This document shows positions 37,357-63,880 of a stretch of 64,000 bases of DNA, in pieces (the stretch's first letter is position 1; every line of letters starts with the position of its first letter). A model generated the notes under the pieces. The model was not told the origin of the DNA. It saw only the letters and a list, made by a program, of their open reading frames with translations, and searched no databases. This DNA is from Gavia stellata. Lineage: Eukaryota; Chordata; Aves; Gaviiformes; Gaviidae. Position numbers and translations under genes: made by a program. Where the stretch lies: contig NC_082603.1 in NCBI RefSeq assembly GCF_030936135.1, positions 26,564,880-26,628,879 of the forward strand, written 5' to 3'.

Positions 37357-37380
37357 GGGGGGGGGGGGGGGGGGGGGGGG
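37357..37380 (+). repeat. Uninterrupted run of 24 G
   Basis: A 24-base G homopolymer lies about 500 bases upstream of the CYP4B1-like ATG. Such runs are prone to length error in sequencing and slippage in vivo, so the exact count may be unreliable. Confidence 0.9.
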
Positions 37381-37699
37381 CATGTGAAGGCAGCCCCAGC
37401 CGTGCCGGGGCGGCTCGGCGCAGCCCGCTGGCTGGGTGCGGGCGGGGGAACGCGGGGCAGGCGGCCGGCCGGGGCCCGCTCAGCCGGCGGTGCTCGGCAC
37501 GCTGCCCTCCCCCCGCAGCTCTGCCGCCGGCTCAGGCTGACAGCTCTTTTCCTCCCTCCTCAGCCCACAGCCCTGCCGGCGCCTGCGGCCCCCGGCGAGG
37601 TGCGAGCCGGCGCTTCTCCGGCAGCGGGGACGCGGAGCAGGCGGCGGCTTCCAGCCCATTTTGCGGGCAAGCGGTGCGTTTCCCGAGGCCCCGCGGGGC

Positions 37700-37878
37700 G
37701 CTTTCCCTCCCAACAAGCGCTGTCGTGATTTGGCAGCCGCCGGGACTCTGGACCTGCCTCTCCGCCCTGCATTGGCTGCAGGCGGCCGGTGCCGGCCCGA
37801 GCGCCCGGGCGGTGGCACCGGCCCCCGCCTGAGCCAGCGGGCAGCGGCAGGCGGCCGGCGGCTGCCTTCGCCGGGGGG
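37700..37878 (+). promoter_or_regulatory. CYP4B1: Proximal promoter/5' UTR region of the CYP4B1-like gene
   Basis: GC-rich sequence just before the ATG, with an inverted CCAAT motif (ATTGG at 37771-37775) 104 bases upstream of the start codon. No TATA box is seen. The transcription start cannot be fixed from sequence. Confidence 0.4.
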
Positions 37879-51287
<13,409 letters not shown>

Positions 51288-51827
51288 TGCTGGAAAATGT
51301 TCTGCCTTTGATGGAGTGAGGGACCAAGCAGATGACCAGGCAATGTTTCTCTGGGGCAAAAAGTGCAGGGCAGGATTTGGGGATGAGGATTCCTGATTTA
51401 TGTGCTCCTTCCAGCTGAAAAGCCCTTTTTGCCCTGGGCCCAGGTAGCCTAGGTCTTGGAGCAGCCAGGCATGGCCATGCCTCTTTGCTGGCTTTCTCCT
51501 CGCCCCAGCGCGGAGCCCAACCGAAGCTGCTGTGAGGGCTGTCCTCCCACTGCAAGGGCCCTGGGAACTGCAGTGTCCTCCTTACCAAATCCTGCCTTTG
51601 CCCTCATGTCCTGGCTGAATCCATGACCATTCCCAGCTCTGCTCCATCGTTAGCACCTTCCTCAGTGCCTAGAGGTCAGCCCTCCTCTCCTGCAGCAGGG
51701 ACAGCCCGTGGCAGACCTCTGTCTCTCTTCTCACACTCAGTGTGTCTTTGTTTTCTTGAAAGCACTGATTCCAGTTCGGGCTCTGAAATTCTGCCTAAAC
51801 TGCAAAATATTCTGTAATTTTTGTGTT

Positions 51828-51833
51828 AATAAA
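51828..51833 (+). terminator. CYP4B1: CYP4B1-like poly(A) signal
   Basis: AATAAA 541 bases after the stop codon, set in an AT-rich patch after GC-rich 3' UTR sequence. It is the best-placed hexamer for this gene. Confidence 0.7.
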
Positions 51834-54800
51834 CCAATAATTATTCCTGTAACAGCAGCTGCATCGGTTTTTATTGCTGATGCTTGCCCCCTTCGTCACA
51901 AATACAGTGTAAAACCCCGTTAGGAATGGGAGATGGAGAGGAAACCCATGAGCAGGAAGAGACAACCCTGTGGGTGTCCGGCCGGGCCCCTTCCCATGGG
52001 TCTCCAGCTGCATCCAACGCAGCATCTCCTTCCACGGGCAATACCTTAACAGGGGTCCAATGTGCAATCTTAATTTAAAGCTGCAAGGGAGGAGTTCTAA
52101 TAGTTAGAAAGGGTTTTTTTCTCCTTTTTTTTTGTTATTTTCCTAAGCTGATAAAGTTATGAGCGTTGTATGCTTGAGGTACACTGGAGGACACTAGCGA
52201 GCTGTCCTCTGCCTCTGCAGGAATCATTATTGGGGTAGAAAGTGTAAAACTGGGAAATCCCAAATGCTGCTGTTGCAATTAGTGTTGCGGTGATGTTGAT
52301 TGTGGTTCCAGCATCATGAGCACGCTGCTGTGCAGTTAAGACAGCGGCTGACTTCATACAGCTCTCATCTGCAGAGATAAGATAAATAGAAAGCAGCAGG
52401 GGAAACAGGAGGACCTTTTTGTGGCATACACTGTGCTACGCTATCAACACCGCGAGCCCGATCACTGTTGAGCCCCGTTAACAGAAGGTTATATCAACCA
52501 TAAGGTTTTGTCCAATTTTAATTTTAAATACACAAAGGGTGTCCATAATAAATAATAGAGATAATACAAATAACTTGTGTCATCTCTCACTCTGAGCATA
52601 TTACCAACCCACTGCAAATGTCACACCAAAGGTGTCCTCAGAACAGCTGTCATTGAGAAGCTGCAAAAACCAGGACAGTATATTGTGCAAATAGGATTGC
52701 CCATGCACTTCCTCTGCCACGTCACCCGTATCTCCTCTAACCACAGCTGTATCCACAGCTACCACCAAGCCTCCCACAAACCCCTCCTGTGTCCTCTCCA
52801 CTTACCTCTGTGCCAGCACATCCAGCTGCCATGGATAAAACCTGCCTGCCATGGGGTGCTCACCTAGCCAAGCAGCCTCGAGAAGACACATCCATCAGCC
52901 AGCTTCGCCTCTGATCTCCATACCTCATGGTGCTCCAGGCATCTAAGCCACAAATTAATCCCTCCTATGAGCAAAACCTCCAGGTTGCCCTGAAGCAACT
53001 GCTATGATTCTGTAATATCCCATTTCAGAAGAAATGGAAAAGGAAAGAAATCACCTGCATGCATAGGTGACACGAAGGCCACGGCTGCATCATCCAGCTT
53101 CACCCTGACATCAGTTACAACTTTGTTAAGCCTGAGTACGTAAAAAAAAAACCACCAAAAGATTCCCACCCTGCCGTGGATCTGCATCCATAGCTTGCGA
53201 GGAGAAAAACTTGGGTCACTTCATATCCTGGAAAGCAACAATTTATCTCCTCCTGATGAGGCTCTGGTGCAGGAGGAAAGCAGTAAATGCACCTGGCTCA
53301 AAGCTGCTCACACAGCCTCTAGTGATATGGTAAGTAATAAGCTGATAAAAGTCAGTTTCTTCAGTTATGTTCAATCACCTTTCAAGGTCACTGTGTAAAA
53401 GCTCTTTGAGTAAAAGCTGCAAACTCACCTCACCTCGGTTACTAAAGTAGGGCTGTTCCAGCTACAGCAGCTGAGGAGTTACGTATCTGGGGTGATGCCA
53501 ATATTCCCATGCAAACCCACAGTCGTCCTTGTACGTTGACCAGACCCAGCGTGGTGGAGCTCAGCACAGCAGAGCCACGCAGAGACGCGTCAGAGCCACA
53601 GCTCTGCATGAAGCACAAGTGGAAATGGCTGCGTATGAAACCACTAGAACGAATAATATAAAGCAAAGATTGCAAAAATGGCCTGCATCAGTGACCAAGG
53701 ACAGAAGTGACAGTAGTAAAACCGGTGAACGCTGAGGAAAGCGTTTCCATCAGGGCGGGTGGCCCCGTGCCAAGAGGCGACAGCACAGGTGACTCACCAG
53801 CAGAAGACCTGTGCTCTGATGGTAGGAGGATGGAGCAAGGTTGCATCACCTCATACCTGCCATTCCTCTCCTGGCCTTTAAGGGATTGTAACCCCTTAAT
53901 TTACCTCTTCAAGTGAGACCTGAGCCACAGATTGCCATCTGGTGAGCTGAGACAGTACAGACCCTCCAGGAAAGACGAGGTGCCAATCAAGCCCCTTTCC
54001 TCTCTCCTCCTGTGCTGAGACCTGAAGCGGTTTGTGATCAGTCAGAGACTGAACGAACAAAACTGGCTGCAAATGGAGCTGACCCTGGGCTGTGACCCAC
54101 CAGAAACTCCTTTGCTCCTTATGCCCATGGAAAACATACCCACAGGAACTATTTTGCAGGGCCATGGAAATGCTCAGACATCCCACCAGTGGGAACAGGG
54201 GCAAATTACAAGTGCAATTTAAAATTCACAGCTAGAGTTTGCAAAGGACAAAAGATTTAAAGCTGAAGAAAGGCTTAGTGGCACCAGGTATCTGGATTCA
54301 GCGCCTAAGTTTGATGTGCGGGACTGTGCAGAAAGCAAGCCAGCTAATGAGAGGACAACCTTTCGCTGTAATCAACACCTTGTGAAAGCAGCCGGGAGAG
54401 CATCTGCTGGAGCAGGCAGTCCATGTATCCTCAGCGCCAGGATCCGTCGGCAGTGCTGGAAGCATCCCCCAGCCTCGTCCCTCCTACACACACCTTCACG
54501 AGTCCATCCTGCTTACTGAGAGCACTGCCTGTGCCTGGAAAGGGTTTGCAGGAAGACCTACTATTTTTTAGGCAAAAGACTTGAAAATCTGTGATATCAA
54601 GTTGATAATTTAAAAAAGAGTAATTCATAAATGAATAATAATAAATAAATAATAATTTAAAAAAAAAAAGTTTACAGCAACTTCTCATGGAAGAGCATGA
54701 ATGGTGCTTAGGAAAGTGGGGAGCTCAGGGGCCAGCCTGAGTCATCAGGGTTACTCCACTTCCCTTAGCTGGTCTGGGTGGGTTAGCAGGGATTTCAGAA

Positions 54801-57010
54801 TATAGCAGATTATTTTATACGCCATACTTATGCCAAAAAAACACATGAAAAAAACAAGCACCAGGCCAGACTTCAGTCTAACCCGATTATTATTTTCTGG
54901 ACTCAAAAGCAGAAGAGATTCAAAATGCCATTTCTGTTTTCAAACTTCACATTCCTTTGAAAACCAGGACTTCTCAGAGGTAGTCTCCCAGGAAGAAAAA
55001 TATTTACTGAAGAAAAAATCAGAAACTTGTTGAACCCCTCATTATAATCTGAATGATGATGCTACTCCCTTCCCTTGTAAAGAATTCCACCAAAAGAACA
55101 AATCTGAACTTACAATGAGCAAGATATATTTTGAAAATACGTTTAAGCTTATGCGTAAAGGCAGTCCTTGTCAAATGGCAGCTCCATCAGCACGCAGTCT
55201 TGGCGGTTGCTCTCACTTATATACATACGGATCAGGACTCTAGAAAGTAAAATGAAAATAAGATTTCCCAGCAAATGTGCTTTTCCATGTGCTTTTTCAT
55301 CTCTATTTCCTGCCCTTCAGCAATGTTGGCTTTCCACCTATGCCAGGAAAACTGAATCCTGGTTCAACTTATTTTCGCTTCTGAGTTAATCCAATTTATT
55401 TTGGCCTGAGCCAGGTCCTCTCAAAGAAGCGGGAATGTTGGCACGATGGTACGACACCGGCTTTGCAGGGGATGCTGACTGCGGCTGCAGCCGCTGCGCC
55501 GGGGCAGCCTGGGCAAATGCCCACCCGCTTCCACTGCCTGTTCCCTCTTCAGACGTGAGGTGCAGCTCTTGAGTTGAAATCAGAGCTATCCCTGCAATGG
55601 GGAGATACACAGTATGCTTATTAAAATGTAAAACATCACAGAACTATGAGAAGCTGCATGTGCTTTGGAGAGTGGTATTAGGATTCAAAATTATCTTGAT
55701 AAATTGAAAAAATGCTCAAATGAATAGGATGCGAGTCCGTAAGCACAGGCACAAAGCACAGGAGCAGGCACAGCCGTTGCAGAAAACCAAAAGGGGAAAT
55801 GACTGATAGGCAGCAGCCTCTCCAAAAGGTATTTTGTAGGTACAGAAGCTCACAAAGGTAATGCGAATCAGTAATATCCTGCTGTTGTAATCAAAGCAAA
55901 CATCATACTTGGATACATAAATACAAATATTTCTCAAAAATTTTTCACTTGCATCTCCTTTCACTAGATGAAATGAGACAGTGTCCTTCAACCTGGTTTG
56001 GAGATTTAAGTATAAAGGCAACTGCATTTACTTCAAAATGTACCTTGCCTACATATTCTGAAGTGTAAAATGAGAACATTTTTCATCAAAATAGCTGAAG
56101 TTACTGGAAGCAAATGACATGCATCTCTATATTGGATTCATTTCTCTTTTAAAGATAAGCTTTGAAAAAAATACCATCTAAAAAGGACTGGATGAACCTT
56201 AGCATGCAAATGTGAAAGATTAAAGCGAGGACATCTGATGAGCAAGAGCACAAGGCTGAAATCATGGTGTACCCACTGAAAGGGAGTAGGTAAAAGGGGA
56301 TCGAACTAGGGGAACTTAGCATAACAGTCCTCATGTAAATAAATGGCAGCTGCTAAATGGTATTTAGGTAGATACAGATTATGTAGCATAAAGCACTCCC
56401 TAAGGTTTCTTAAGCCCTGACATAGGTTGCCTGGGGAACCTGCATTTCCAGAGGTTTTAAGAGCAGGTCACCATTTTTGATGCATAATCCAAAAGCCCAA
56501 AGGCAGCAATGAATGTGGTATAAGGCTACAGCAGGGTACCTCTGGTCTGGGTTTTGGGACTGAATAGGGGGTAGAGGAAAGGTTGCACTGCTGCTTTCCC
56601 AACTGGATCATCCAACACATGAATGTTCCCGGCCCTGGGACAGAAAAACCAGGCTGCTCCTGCCTTCACCCTGCTCAGTCACTGTGCCCCCTATGACTTT
56701 CAGGATTCACTAAAAATCTTCCTCTTCATATCTGAAGAGGAAAAGGAAAGGTGCTCTGCAGCATTCCCATTCTCCTCTCTGTGTTGTGCTCATGGCTTCT
56801 TGGCACAGAAAGGGAGCGGAGCCCGGTTCCCCCTGCAATTGCATGCCCAAACCCAAAATCAGCTCTGCGCACAAAGCTCTCCTGGGTGCTAACACCCTCG
56901 GAGGCCAGGAGCTAGAGTCACACTCTTCTAAATAACGCCACGCATGGCAGCCCAGCTCCCAATCTCCCTGAGCCATGTGGGCCAACACTGCATGCCAGGC
57001 CAGCCAGTCT
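51834..57010. other. Intergenic region right of the CYP4B1-like gene
   Basis: No P450 exon, other recognisable exon or structural RNA was found on either strand. Frames present are short and without family resemblance. The only clear structure is a simple AT-rich repeat at 54636-54669. Confidence 0.6.
54636..54669. repeat. AAT/AAAT simple repeat and A-run
   Basis: A microsatellite-like tract of ATAATAAATAAATAAT units running into a poly-A stretch. Confidence 0.75.
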
Positions 57011-57190
57011 GCATCCTGCATCCTGCATCCTGCATCCCACATCCTGCATCCCGCATCCTATATCCCATATCCTGCATCCCATATCCCGCATCCTGCATCA
57101 TCCCACATCCCGCACCTTGCATCCCGCATCCCATATCTCATATCCTGCATCCTGCATCATCCCACATGCCACATCCTGCATCCCACATCT
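57011..57190. repeat. Period-7 satellite (GCATCCT/GCATCCC)
   Basis: About 25 head-to-tail heptamers of the form CATCCTG, CATCCCA, CATCCCG and CATATCC, with a few trinucleotide ATC insertions. It is not the vertebrate telomere unit. The unit is not a multiple of three bases, but the array lacks stops in several frames and so creates artefactual open frames. Confidence 0.9.
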
Positions 57191-60100
57191 TCCATGGCTG
57201 CTCTGCTTTTGAACTGGAAAGCTGGGCTGAGGCTGCGACAGGGCATCTGGGGAAACACTTTCCCAGTGCCAGAGTGCGCCAGACCTTTCCAGAATGTAAT
57301 GTCTGATGGTGCCTCCCCCCAGTTACCTTTCCTCTCCTAGATACTAGAGATGTGATAGTAATAAAAAGACCTAGTCAGATGGGATGTATAACTCAGAGCA
57401 ATAAAGACAGTCAAGGACTAGATGCAGAGAGGTTAGCTCATTCTTTAATCCTTCCCTACTTTCTGCAGAAAGGGTAATTGCAAAGATGATGAAGATGATG
57501 AGCTGACCTTGGACTGCCTGATTCAGACCTTCAGATAACTAATTTAACAAGAATTCATGAGAGGGGCTATGCGGGGTGCAACAGGATAAATCTTTGTTTC
57601 AGTTAAAAAGATCTTGGATTTTTCTCATTGCTGTCTTTCAATAACAGCAGAGCGAAGATGCCACCTACTCACGCAGTTATTCCTTTCCCCACAGCGACTG
57701 TCGTAATAGCTGTACAGCCACCACCAGGTCACGCAAAGGGTACCCGTCCATCGCAGTCTGGTGGTGGTACTTTCTCGTACGCTGCGAAGCACGACGGGAG
57801 CAGCAGAACCGGGGGCGAGAGCAGCTTGCTCGCACCGCCGGGGGATGCAGTCCCTGCACAGGATCCACGCCGCTCTCCGGGCAAACCCATTATCAGATGG
57901 TACCAGCAATTTCCATCTAAACCCCACTGGGATTTTACACTGGAAGCAGCCTGTAAATTACATAAGTATTGCAACGTATTTGTAAGACAGCTGTATTAAA
58001 TGCTTCCAGATATAAATTCATCCTCGAGACATGTGTGGTCAGATGGGATCCAGGCAGCTCACATTACTCTGCAACACTTGTTGGGCTCTTGTCATGATTT
58101 CCTCATATATCATGTGTTTGGAAGCCTGCAACGTTATTATTTTTTTTTTGGCATTACAGCTACATTTCATCTGTCAGCACTAAGCACTGCAGGAACACAC
58201 AGGGACAGATGGGCCTGGACTCTTCTTCCTATCCGAATAAACACAGGCATACCCAGGAAAGCAGCTGCTGCAAGGTCATACTCCGGGGCAAAGTATCTAT
58301 TTGCCACCTCAATTTCACCTGCTTAGTAAACCAGTTCTTCTGCAATGAATGCCAACAGTATGAGTTAAATCAGTGAGGAAGATCTCCTTCTTCTGTTTAG
58401 GTGTCTAAATTAGGTGGAGAAATTCCCAAGACCCTGAAAGCAACTTCCACAGCCTGATGTGTCCATGGTTGTGGTACAGGATGGGAATTCTTCAGTGTAA
58501 TATGTTTTTTTAACTTTTTTTTACGTTTATGGCATGACCTGTCATGGCATACACTGCCATCATGTGGACATCCACAGCATCGAGCCAGCCGGGCAGAGGC
58601 TCTTTGCAAATATTTGATGACCTTCCAAGCGTCCTTTAACACCCAACTGTAGTTTTGCCAGCCTTAGATGTCCAGAAGGTCAAGCCCAGACTCAATTCAC
58701 CCTGCCAACCTCCCCAAACCACTCTGGTTATCAGGAGACTCTTGTAGGTGCTTCTTCATGCTGAGAGCTTCTTTTGGAGGCTCCTTACTTCAGTCGGGAC
58801 ACCTGGGAGCAACAGGGCTGTAGGTTCTCCTGGTGCTAAGCAGACTGTTTCTGGCCTGGTCCCAATCCCTTACGATGACAAGATCAGTGCTGTTCACTTT
58901 TCTCCACTTGTGGCTCTGTGGCCACTTCACTTTCTCTTTTCAACTTCCACAGTTTCTTCCCCTGCAAAACCTCCTGACTTACCATCCCCAGGCTGTGCTA
59001 AAGAGTGTCAGACCAAATGTTCATAGCCCCTCTTGCCATGAAATCTCTGAAATATGTGAGAAAGGTGTTTCTCTCTCCTCCACCAGTGAAACAGAAAATG
59101 CAGAGGCTGGAGGCTGGATTAGGCACCCAGTTTTGCTCTCACCCAAGCTCAGATTCTTATTTCAAATCCCCATAAATGTGGGTATAGCCACTCTGTCCCC
59201 TATGTCCCCTCCCTATCAGCTCAACGCTTGACATCTCACTTGACCTTCAATACAACCCATATCCCCTTGGCTCCATGCTCATCACTGGTTATTAAATAAC
59301 TATCAGGGAGACAGATGGGTAAAAATCCACCCTGCTCAGTAACCCATAGTCAAACCCATTGTCCAGGGACTTTGTCACCAGTGAGAATTTCTGTGTTGTT
59401 ATAAAAGTTTCACCTGATGCCGTGCCAGTGATTTCACCAGCCTGGCCCCTCCCCCTGTAGGTCTTGGGGGATTTCTGAGTTATTTTGTAGATGACTGCTG
59501 GTGCCGGCCAGATCCAGATCAGATGGTCTGGTAATCAGGTAGGTGCCACAGGACACCCCAAAACAGCTCCATTGGTGCTAACCAAAGGCTCAACCCCCAG
59601 TTCTCTCAGTGTTCCTTATGTGGACCTTGTAAGGCACCCAACTACATGACATTGCTGGACTTAGGAGCGTGCTGCAGGTCTTCACACGAGGGACCCACAG
59701 GAGCGATCCCACTTCCAATGTCATCAGCTCCGTGGAGCTCCCCTTCTCCTCCCTCACATCCATAGTCACGGGCAAGGCCAAACAAGAGGCTAGTTGTTCA
59801 TCCTAGAGAGGGGTCTCTGAAAGACCCTAAAGGCCATTTTAGAGGTGGTTGAGAGGAAAAAAAGCCTGGAGGAGGGACAGCTTGGGAACAGAGCCCATGA
59901 TGCATTGCGGATGGGGCATGGGGTCTCTTGTAGCATACATCACTTGAACCTAACTTCAAGGTTAATCCCAAGCATCATGACAGACCTGTCCAAACCCTCT
60001 CTGTGACCTCATCTAATAACAAGAGAAAGCGCATGGTAACATCACTATCCTCACACCCTTCACCTGCCCAATCTCTTTAGGTCAGCCCCACATTTTCAAG

Positions 60101-63100
60101 GCAGCCTGCAAAGCCATGGATCTGGCTCAGGCAGAGCAGAAGTGGCTCCTTGTGCTTCATGTTCATCCTTCTCCATCTCCTCAGGTAGGCAAGAAGCCTC
60201 AGCAGGATGCTGCCGAACAACCACAACCCACATGCTTCCCAGCCACCTGGCCAAACAGCCATCCAGCCTGCACTGCCTCCTTTCCTGATGGGAAGCCTAT
60301 TAATCAGGGTGCTGGAGGACAGGTGGAGGATCATAGGAAGAGCTAGACGTACTAGATGCGTCTCCTACAACTTCCATGGCCATGAGGTCCCTAGAGTCAG
60401 GTGCTCCTGCTCAGGAGTGTGAAGTTGTCATGGCAGATAGGGTCCCTCTTGCCCTGGCTACAGTCAACGCCTTCCCTGAGAAATGCCTAACCTGACAGAC
60501 TGCAGCCTTCTGCCCCCTAAAGAACAACCTTTAACTCTCCTCTGAACTTTTGCACAGATCCAGTTGGCTTGGCACAACGAGCTACACTTAGTCTCATGAA
60601 GATGGTCAAGTGTGTGAAAAGTCAACGCTGTTTGGTGCCTGCCAGGGATGTTCTCCAAGGCAACACAAGGAGAGTCAGTGTGTTTTTAAAATTTTAAAAT
60701 TGTTGATGGTTGTGGCTCTAATGACTTACCAGGCTCTGGCCCAAAGATGCAGCATGTCAGCAGTGGTGATGGGGAGAAAGCAGGATGACAAATGTCATCC
60801 AGAGGATATAACTCCTGCTTCCTCTTCTTCCCAGTCTGAAGAACCAGGGACACCATCTTAAAGTAGGTTACAGGGGTCCAGTTCAGGGGACAGTCATGCT
60901 GGGGAGCTGAAGAAATACACTAGGATGGGGCTCATGCAGCCAAAGCACCTGAGCCTGAGGAGATATAAGAGATTTTAAGCTGTTGTCGTTGGCTCTTTGC
61001 AACACATCTTCCCGCCATGCTAACAAAAGCCCAGTGCCATGCGGACAGCTGTAGTGTTGACTGGGCCACCTTATACCAGCTAAGGAACTTATGCAATCAT
61101 TATTTCTAGGGAAATGCCAAAGAAACTCAATGTTATAGGCAATGTTGGCAAATTAGCAAAAGGGTATTTGTGGCCCAGGAACAGACTAAGACTAGATCAC
61201 AGAGTTGATGTCTTTCAAGAGAAAAGCGTGTTTCTAGAGCAGTCTTCTACTACCAACATAAAGAAGTAATTAACTAACCCCCTTTTCAGCCCAAACTTTA
61301 GCAGGCATCTGGACATGCATGGTAGGAGCTGGCTGTTAGCCAGCTGCCATACCCAGTGCCTTTTGTGCCCTGGGTACCCATGATGGCAGGTGTCTCAATG
61401 TCAGCATTCTCATCCCATCTTATGTGGAAATGTCCTGGCTGCCAACCTCAGGATACAAACCCAGAAGTGTGCAAGGAGCTCCTGAAACATCATCACTGCT
61501 GGAGCTGGAGGCCACTGCTAGAAACTGCCATTTCCAACACATCATGCTTGAGCATTTGCAAAATATCTTATAACCACCTGAGAACTAGGTGATGATGCAC
61601 ATGACAGAGAGCATGTACCACACTAGCTAACGTCAGCAGAAGGATCGATGTTCACCCAGAAAATCCACAGCTGAACTTCCAAGAGCAAACAGAAGCAGTG
61701 GGATGCACAGTCAAACATCCCGCTAAGGGACGTGAAGGTGGAGCCGCCTGAACCTGCCAGGTCTCTCTGTGAACCACTCAGCTGCGAGGCTGAGTCTTTG
61801 AACAGCACTCAGCATCCTCTAGCTGTGTGGCAGGGAGGACAAATCCTCTCCCTTGCAAGGACCCACAGGTAATATTGCAGTGCTTGTGTTGGAAAGAGGG
61901 TCAGGTTGCGTCTTCCTGCTCTGTGCACTAGTGTACCCGCCCATAAAGAGAAAAAAAAGCCATGCTGAATTAGGTTGTGCATTTCAGCAAGGGAATCTGC
62001 ACGGATCCAAAGTAAAACTGTCCCAAATGCCCTCAGATATGGGGCTTTATACTGTGAGCTCCGAAGAAGGGTTGAGAGCTCAGAGAAGTTGCATGCAAAG
62101 ATTTCAAGTGAAAAGAGAGTTGCTTTAGCCACACTTCTTGAGGAGTGCGGTGCACCACACCTAAGCATTTCTGCAGTCTGTTGATTTTTCTCTCAAAGAG
62201 CACAGGATGAGTCCAGCTTTCGCAGCTGGGCGCCTTCCCGTGCTACACTCAAACTCAAACTGGCACACGCCGTGACCCTCAGCCTGTTTGCAATGAGCAA
62301 CATATCACAATGGATGAGCAATATATCTACAATCCCTCCTGTGGGTTGGTAGGAGCCGGACACTTTAAGTCTCTCCGAGACCGAAAGACAAATGGTACCG
62401 TCTGTACCTAGGGCTTTGTCTTTGCGATCATTAATTAACGAATAGGTCACAAGCCAGCTGAGGCAAAAGTTACTCACTTCACTAACTTTCAGGCATTTTT
62501 GTGGATTCAGGTAGTTCCCAGGCAGTGGGTCTTGTAAGATTTTTTCATATATTCTTTCTGTCTAAAAAGTTTAAATATTTTCATTGGGGCTGTGCAGATT
62601 CACTTCAGCCATGAGACATGTCTCTGTCTTTATAAAAAGGATACATCTGGACAACGAATACCAGATAAACAGTAGTTTTTTCAGCAAAATGACTCTACTA
62701 GCAGAAAACATAGGTTTCAATTGGCCATAGCATAATTTAGACTAAAAGCTAAAGCAAAATGCCCAAACGTCAGAAGACACTCATCTCAGAGACGTGGTAA
62801 GCTGAAGAGAAAGAGCCACAAAATTCAGCAGCCCCTATGTAGGAGCACATCAGACTACCAGCTTCAGCAGCTGATGACTCATTTGATCCTCATAATATGC
62901 CAACACCCAAATGGGAAATTATTTCAGCCCATCTGGGGATCATCCTCTTTGCAATACACCTGGAAGTCACCCACATGCGGCAGGCTTACAGCCCAAGTCC
63001 TCCACCACCCCTGTAATTCCCTCCAAGACATTCCCGGCTTCTGCGCCTACAAGGTGGGAGCCCAGGTAACCAGCAGGATCTGCTCAGGGATTGCTAGAAG

Positions 63101-63790
63101 GGATCCTACCTGGGGCCCAACCAAGCACTGCACTGGAGAGGTAAATGTGATGTGGAGCCAAAAAAGGAGGATGGTGAGATGGTGAGATGCTGTGTAGACA
63201 GAGGAAGGACTCACCAGGACTGTAGAAGGAACATGACCTTACCATCATGTCACCCTATCAGGTTAGACATGCCCTCAATATTGCTGCAGCTCTTTTGACT
63301 GCTCTGCTGCTCTCCCTCTCCTTGTCTTATCTATTGACCACGGTAATTCTTCTGGGCAGCAGTTTTGCCTCCTGGCTTGCCTGTGGTAGGACCTCTTGGA
63401 GAACAGGGCCACAGTCCCTTGTGTGCTGATTGGGTTCTGTCCATTCTCTTGATTATAGTCTGGCAGTGCTGTGTGACGTTGCAGTTGCTCAGAGCACTGT
63501 TTTTACAGCTGGAGGCAGCTGGATCTGTCCAGCCCGTGTGTTTGGCAGAGGCAGCCCATTTGTTCCTCACTTCACGCAGGTGGATGAACGGCTTCCAGAC
63601 CTGAATTTGGCTGAGGACAGCACGGAGCTCAGCTAGAGCCCAAGCCTGGCTACCTCTTACCTCCTCCCTCCTACAGCTTCGTCCACCTGGGTGACGGCGA
63701 GTGCTTTCCTTCACTGCTGGGCTGTATGGGACTTCCAAGAAAGTACAAACACGTGCAGGTTGTTTGTTAACAAGCCACCTCCATCCACAG
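57191..63790. other. Intergenic region to the right-edge promoter
   Basis: No exon, RNA gene or transposon terminus could be supported on either strand. Composition is average and open frames are short. Confidence 0.55.
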
Positions 63791-63802
63791 GTTGCTGGAA
63801 GC

Positions 63803-63816
63803 AGGTCAAAGGGTCA
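63803..63816 (+). promoter_or_regulatory. Nuclear-receptor direct repeat
   Basis: AGGTCA and GGGTCA half-sites in the same direction separated by two bases (DR2). Read one base over, GGTCAA-A-GGGTCA approximates the DR1 used by PPAR/RXR and HNF4. It ends 57 bases before a TATA box, a typical distance for a liver or intestine promoter element. Confidence 0.5.
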
Positions 63817-63873
63817 GCACGCAATCGGCTGCCAGCCAAGCTGATGCATTGCTTACCGTGATGTTCCTGCTGC

Positions 63874-63880
63874 TATAAAT
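63874..63880 (+). promoter_or_regulatory. TATA box of a gene starting at or beyond the right edge
   Basis: TATAAAT in a moderately GC-rich setting, about 125 bases from the window end. Transcription would begin near 63,905. The sequence after it has no usable coding start, so the remainder would be 5' UTR. CYP4 genes are clustered in vertebrates, so a further CYP4 gene is the natural guess. Confidence 0.5.

Noticed and set aside
37789-37878. 30-residue N-terminal extension of the P450
   Set aside because: The in-frame upstream start is GTG. The ATG at 37,879 gives the normal CYP4 length and places the membrane anchor at the N-terminus.
52860-53010. CR1 LINE 3' end
   Set aside because: A single ATGATTCTGTAAT resembles the CR1 tail, but the preceding sequence lacks the CR1 3' consensus and the octamer is not repeated.
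56944-57340. Overlapping 110-121-codon frames rich in His, Pro, Ile and Ser
   Set aside because: They are translations of the period-7 satellite in several frames, a composition artefact.
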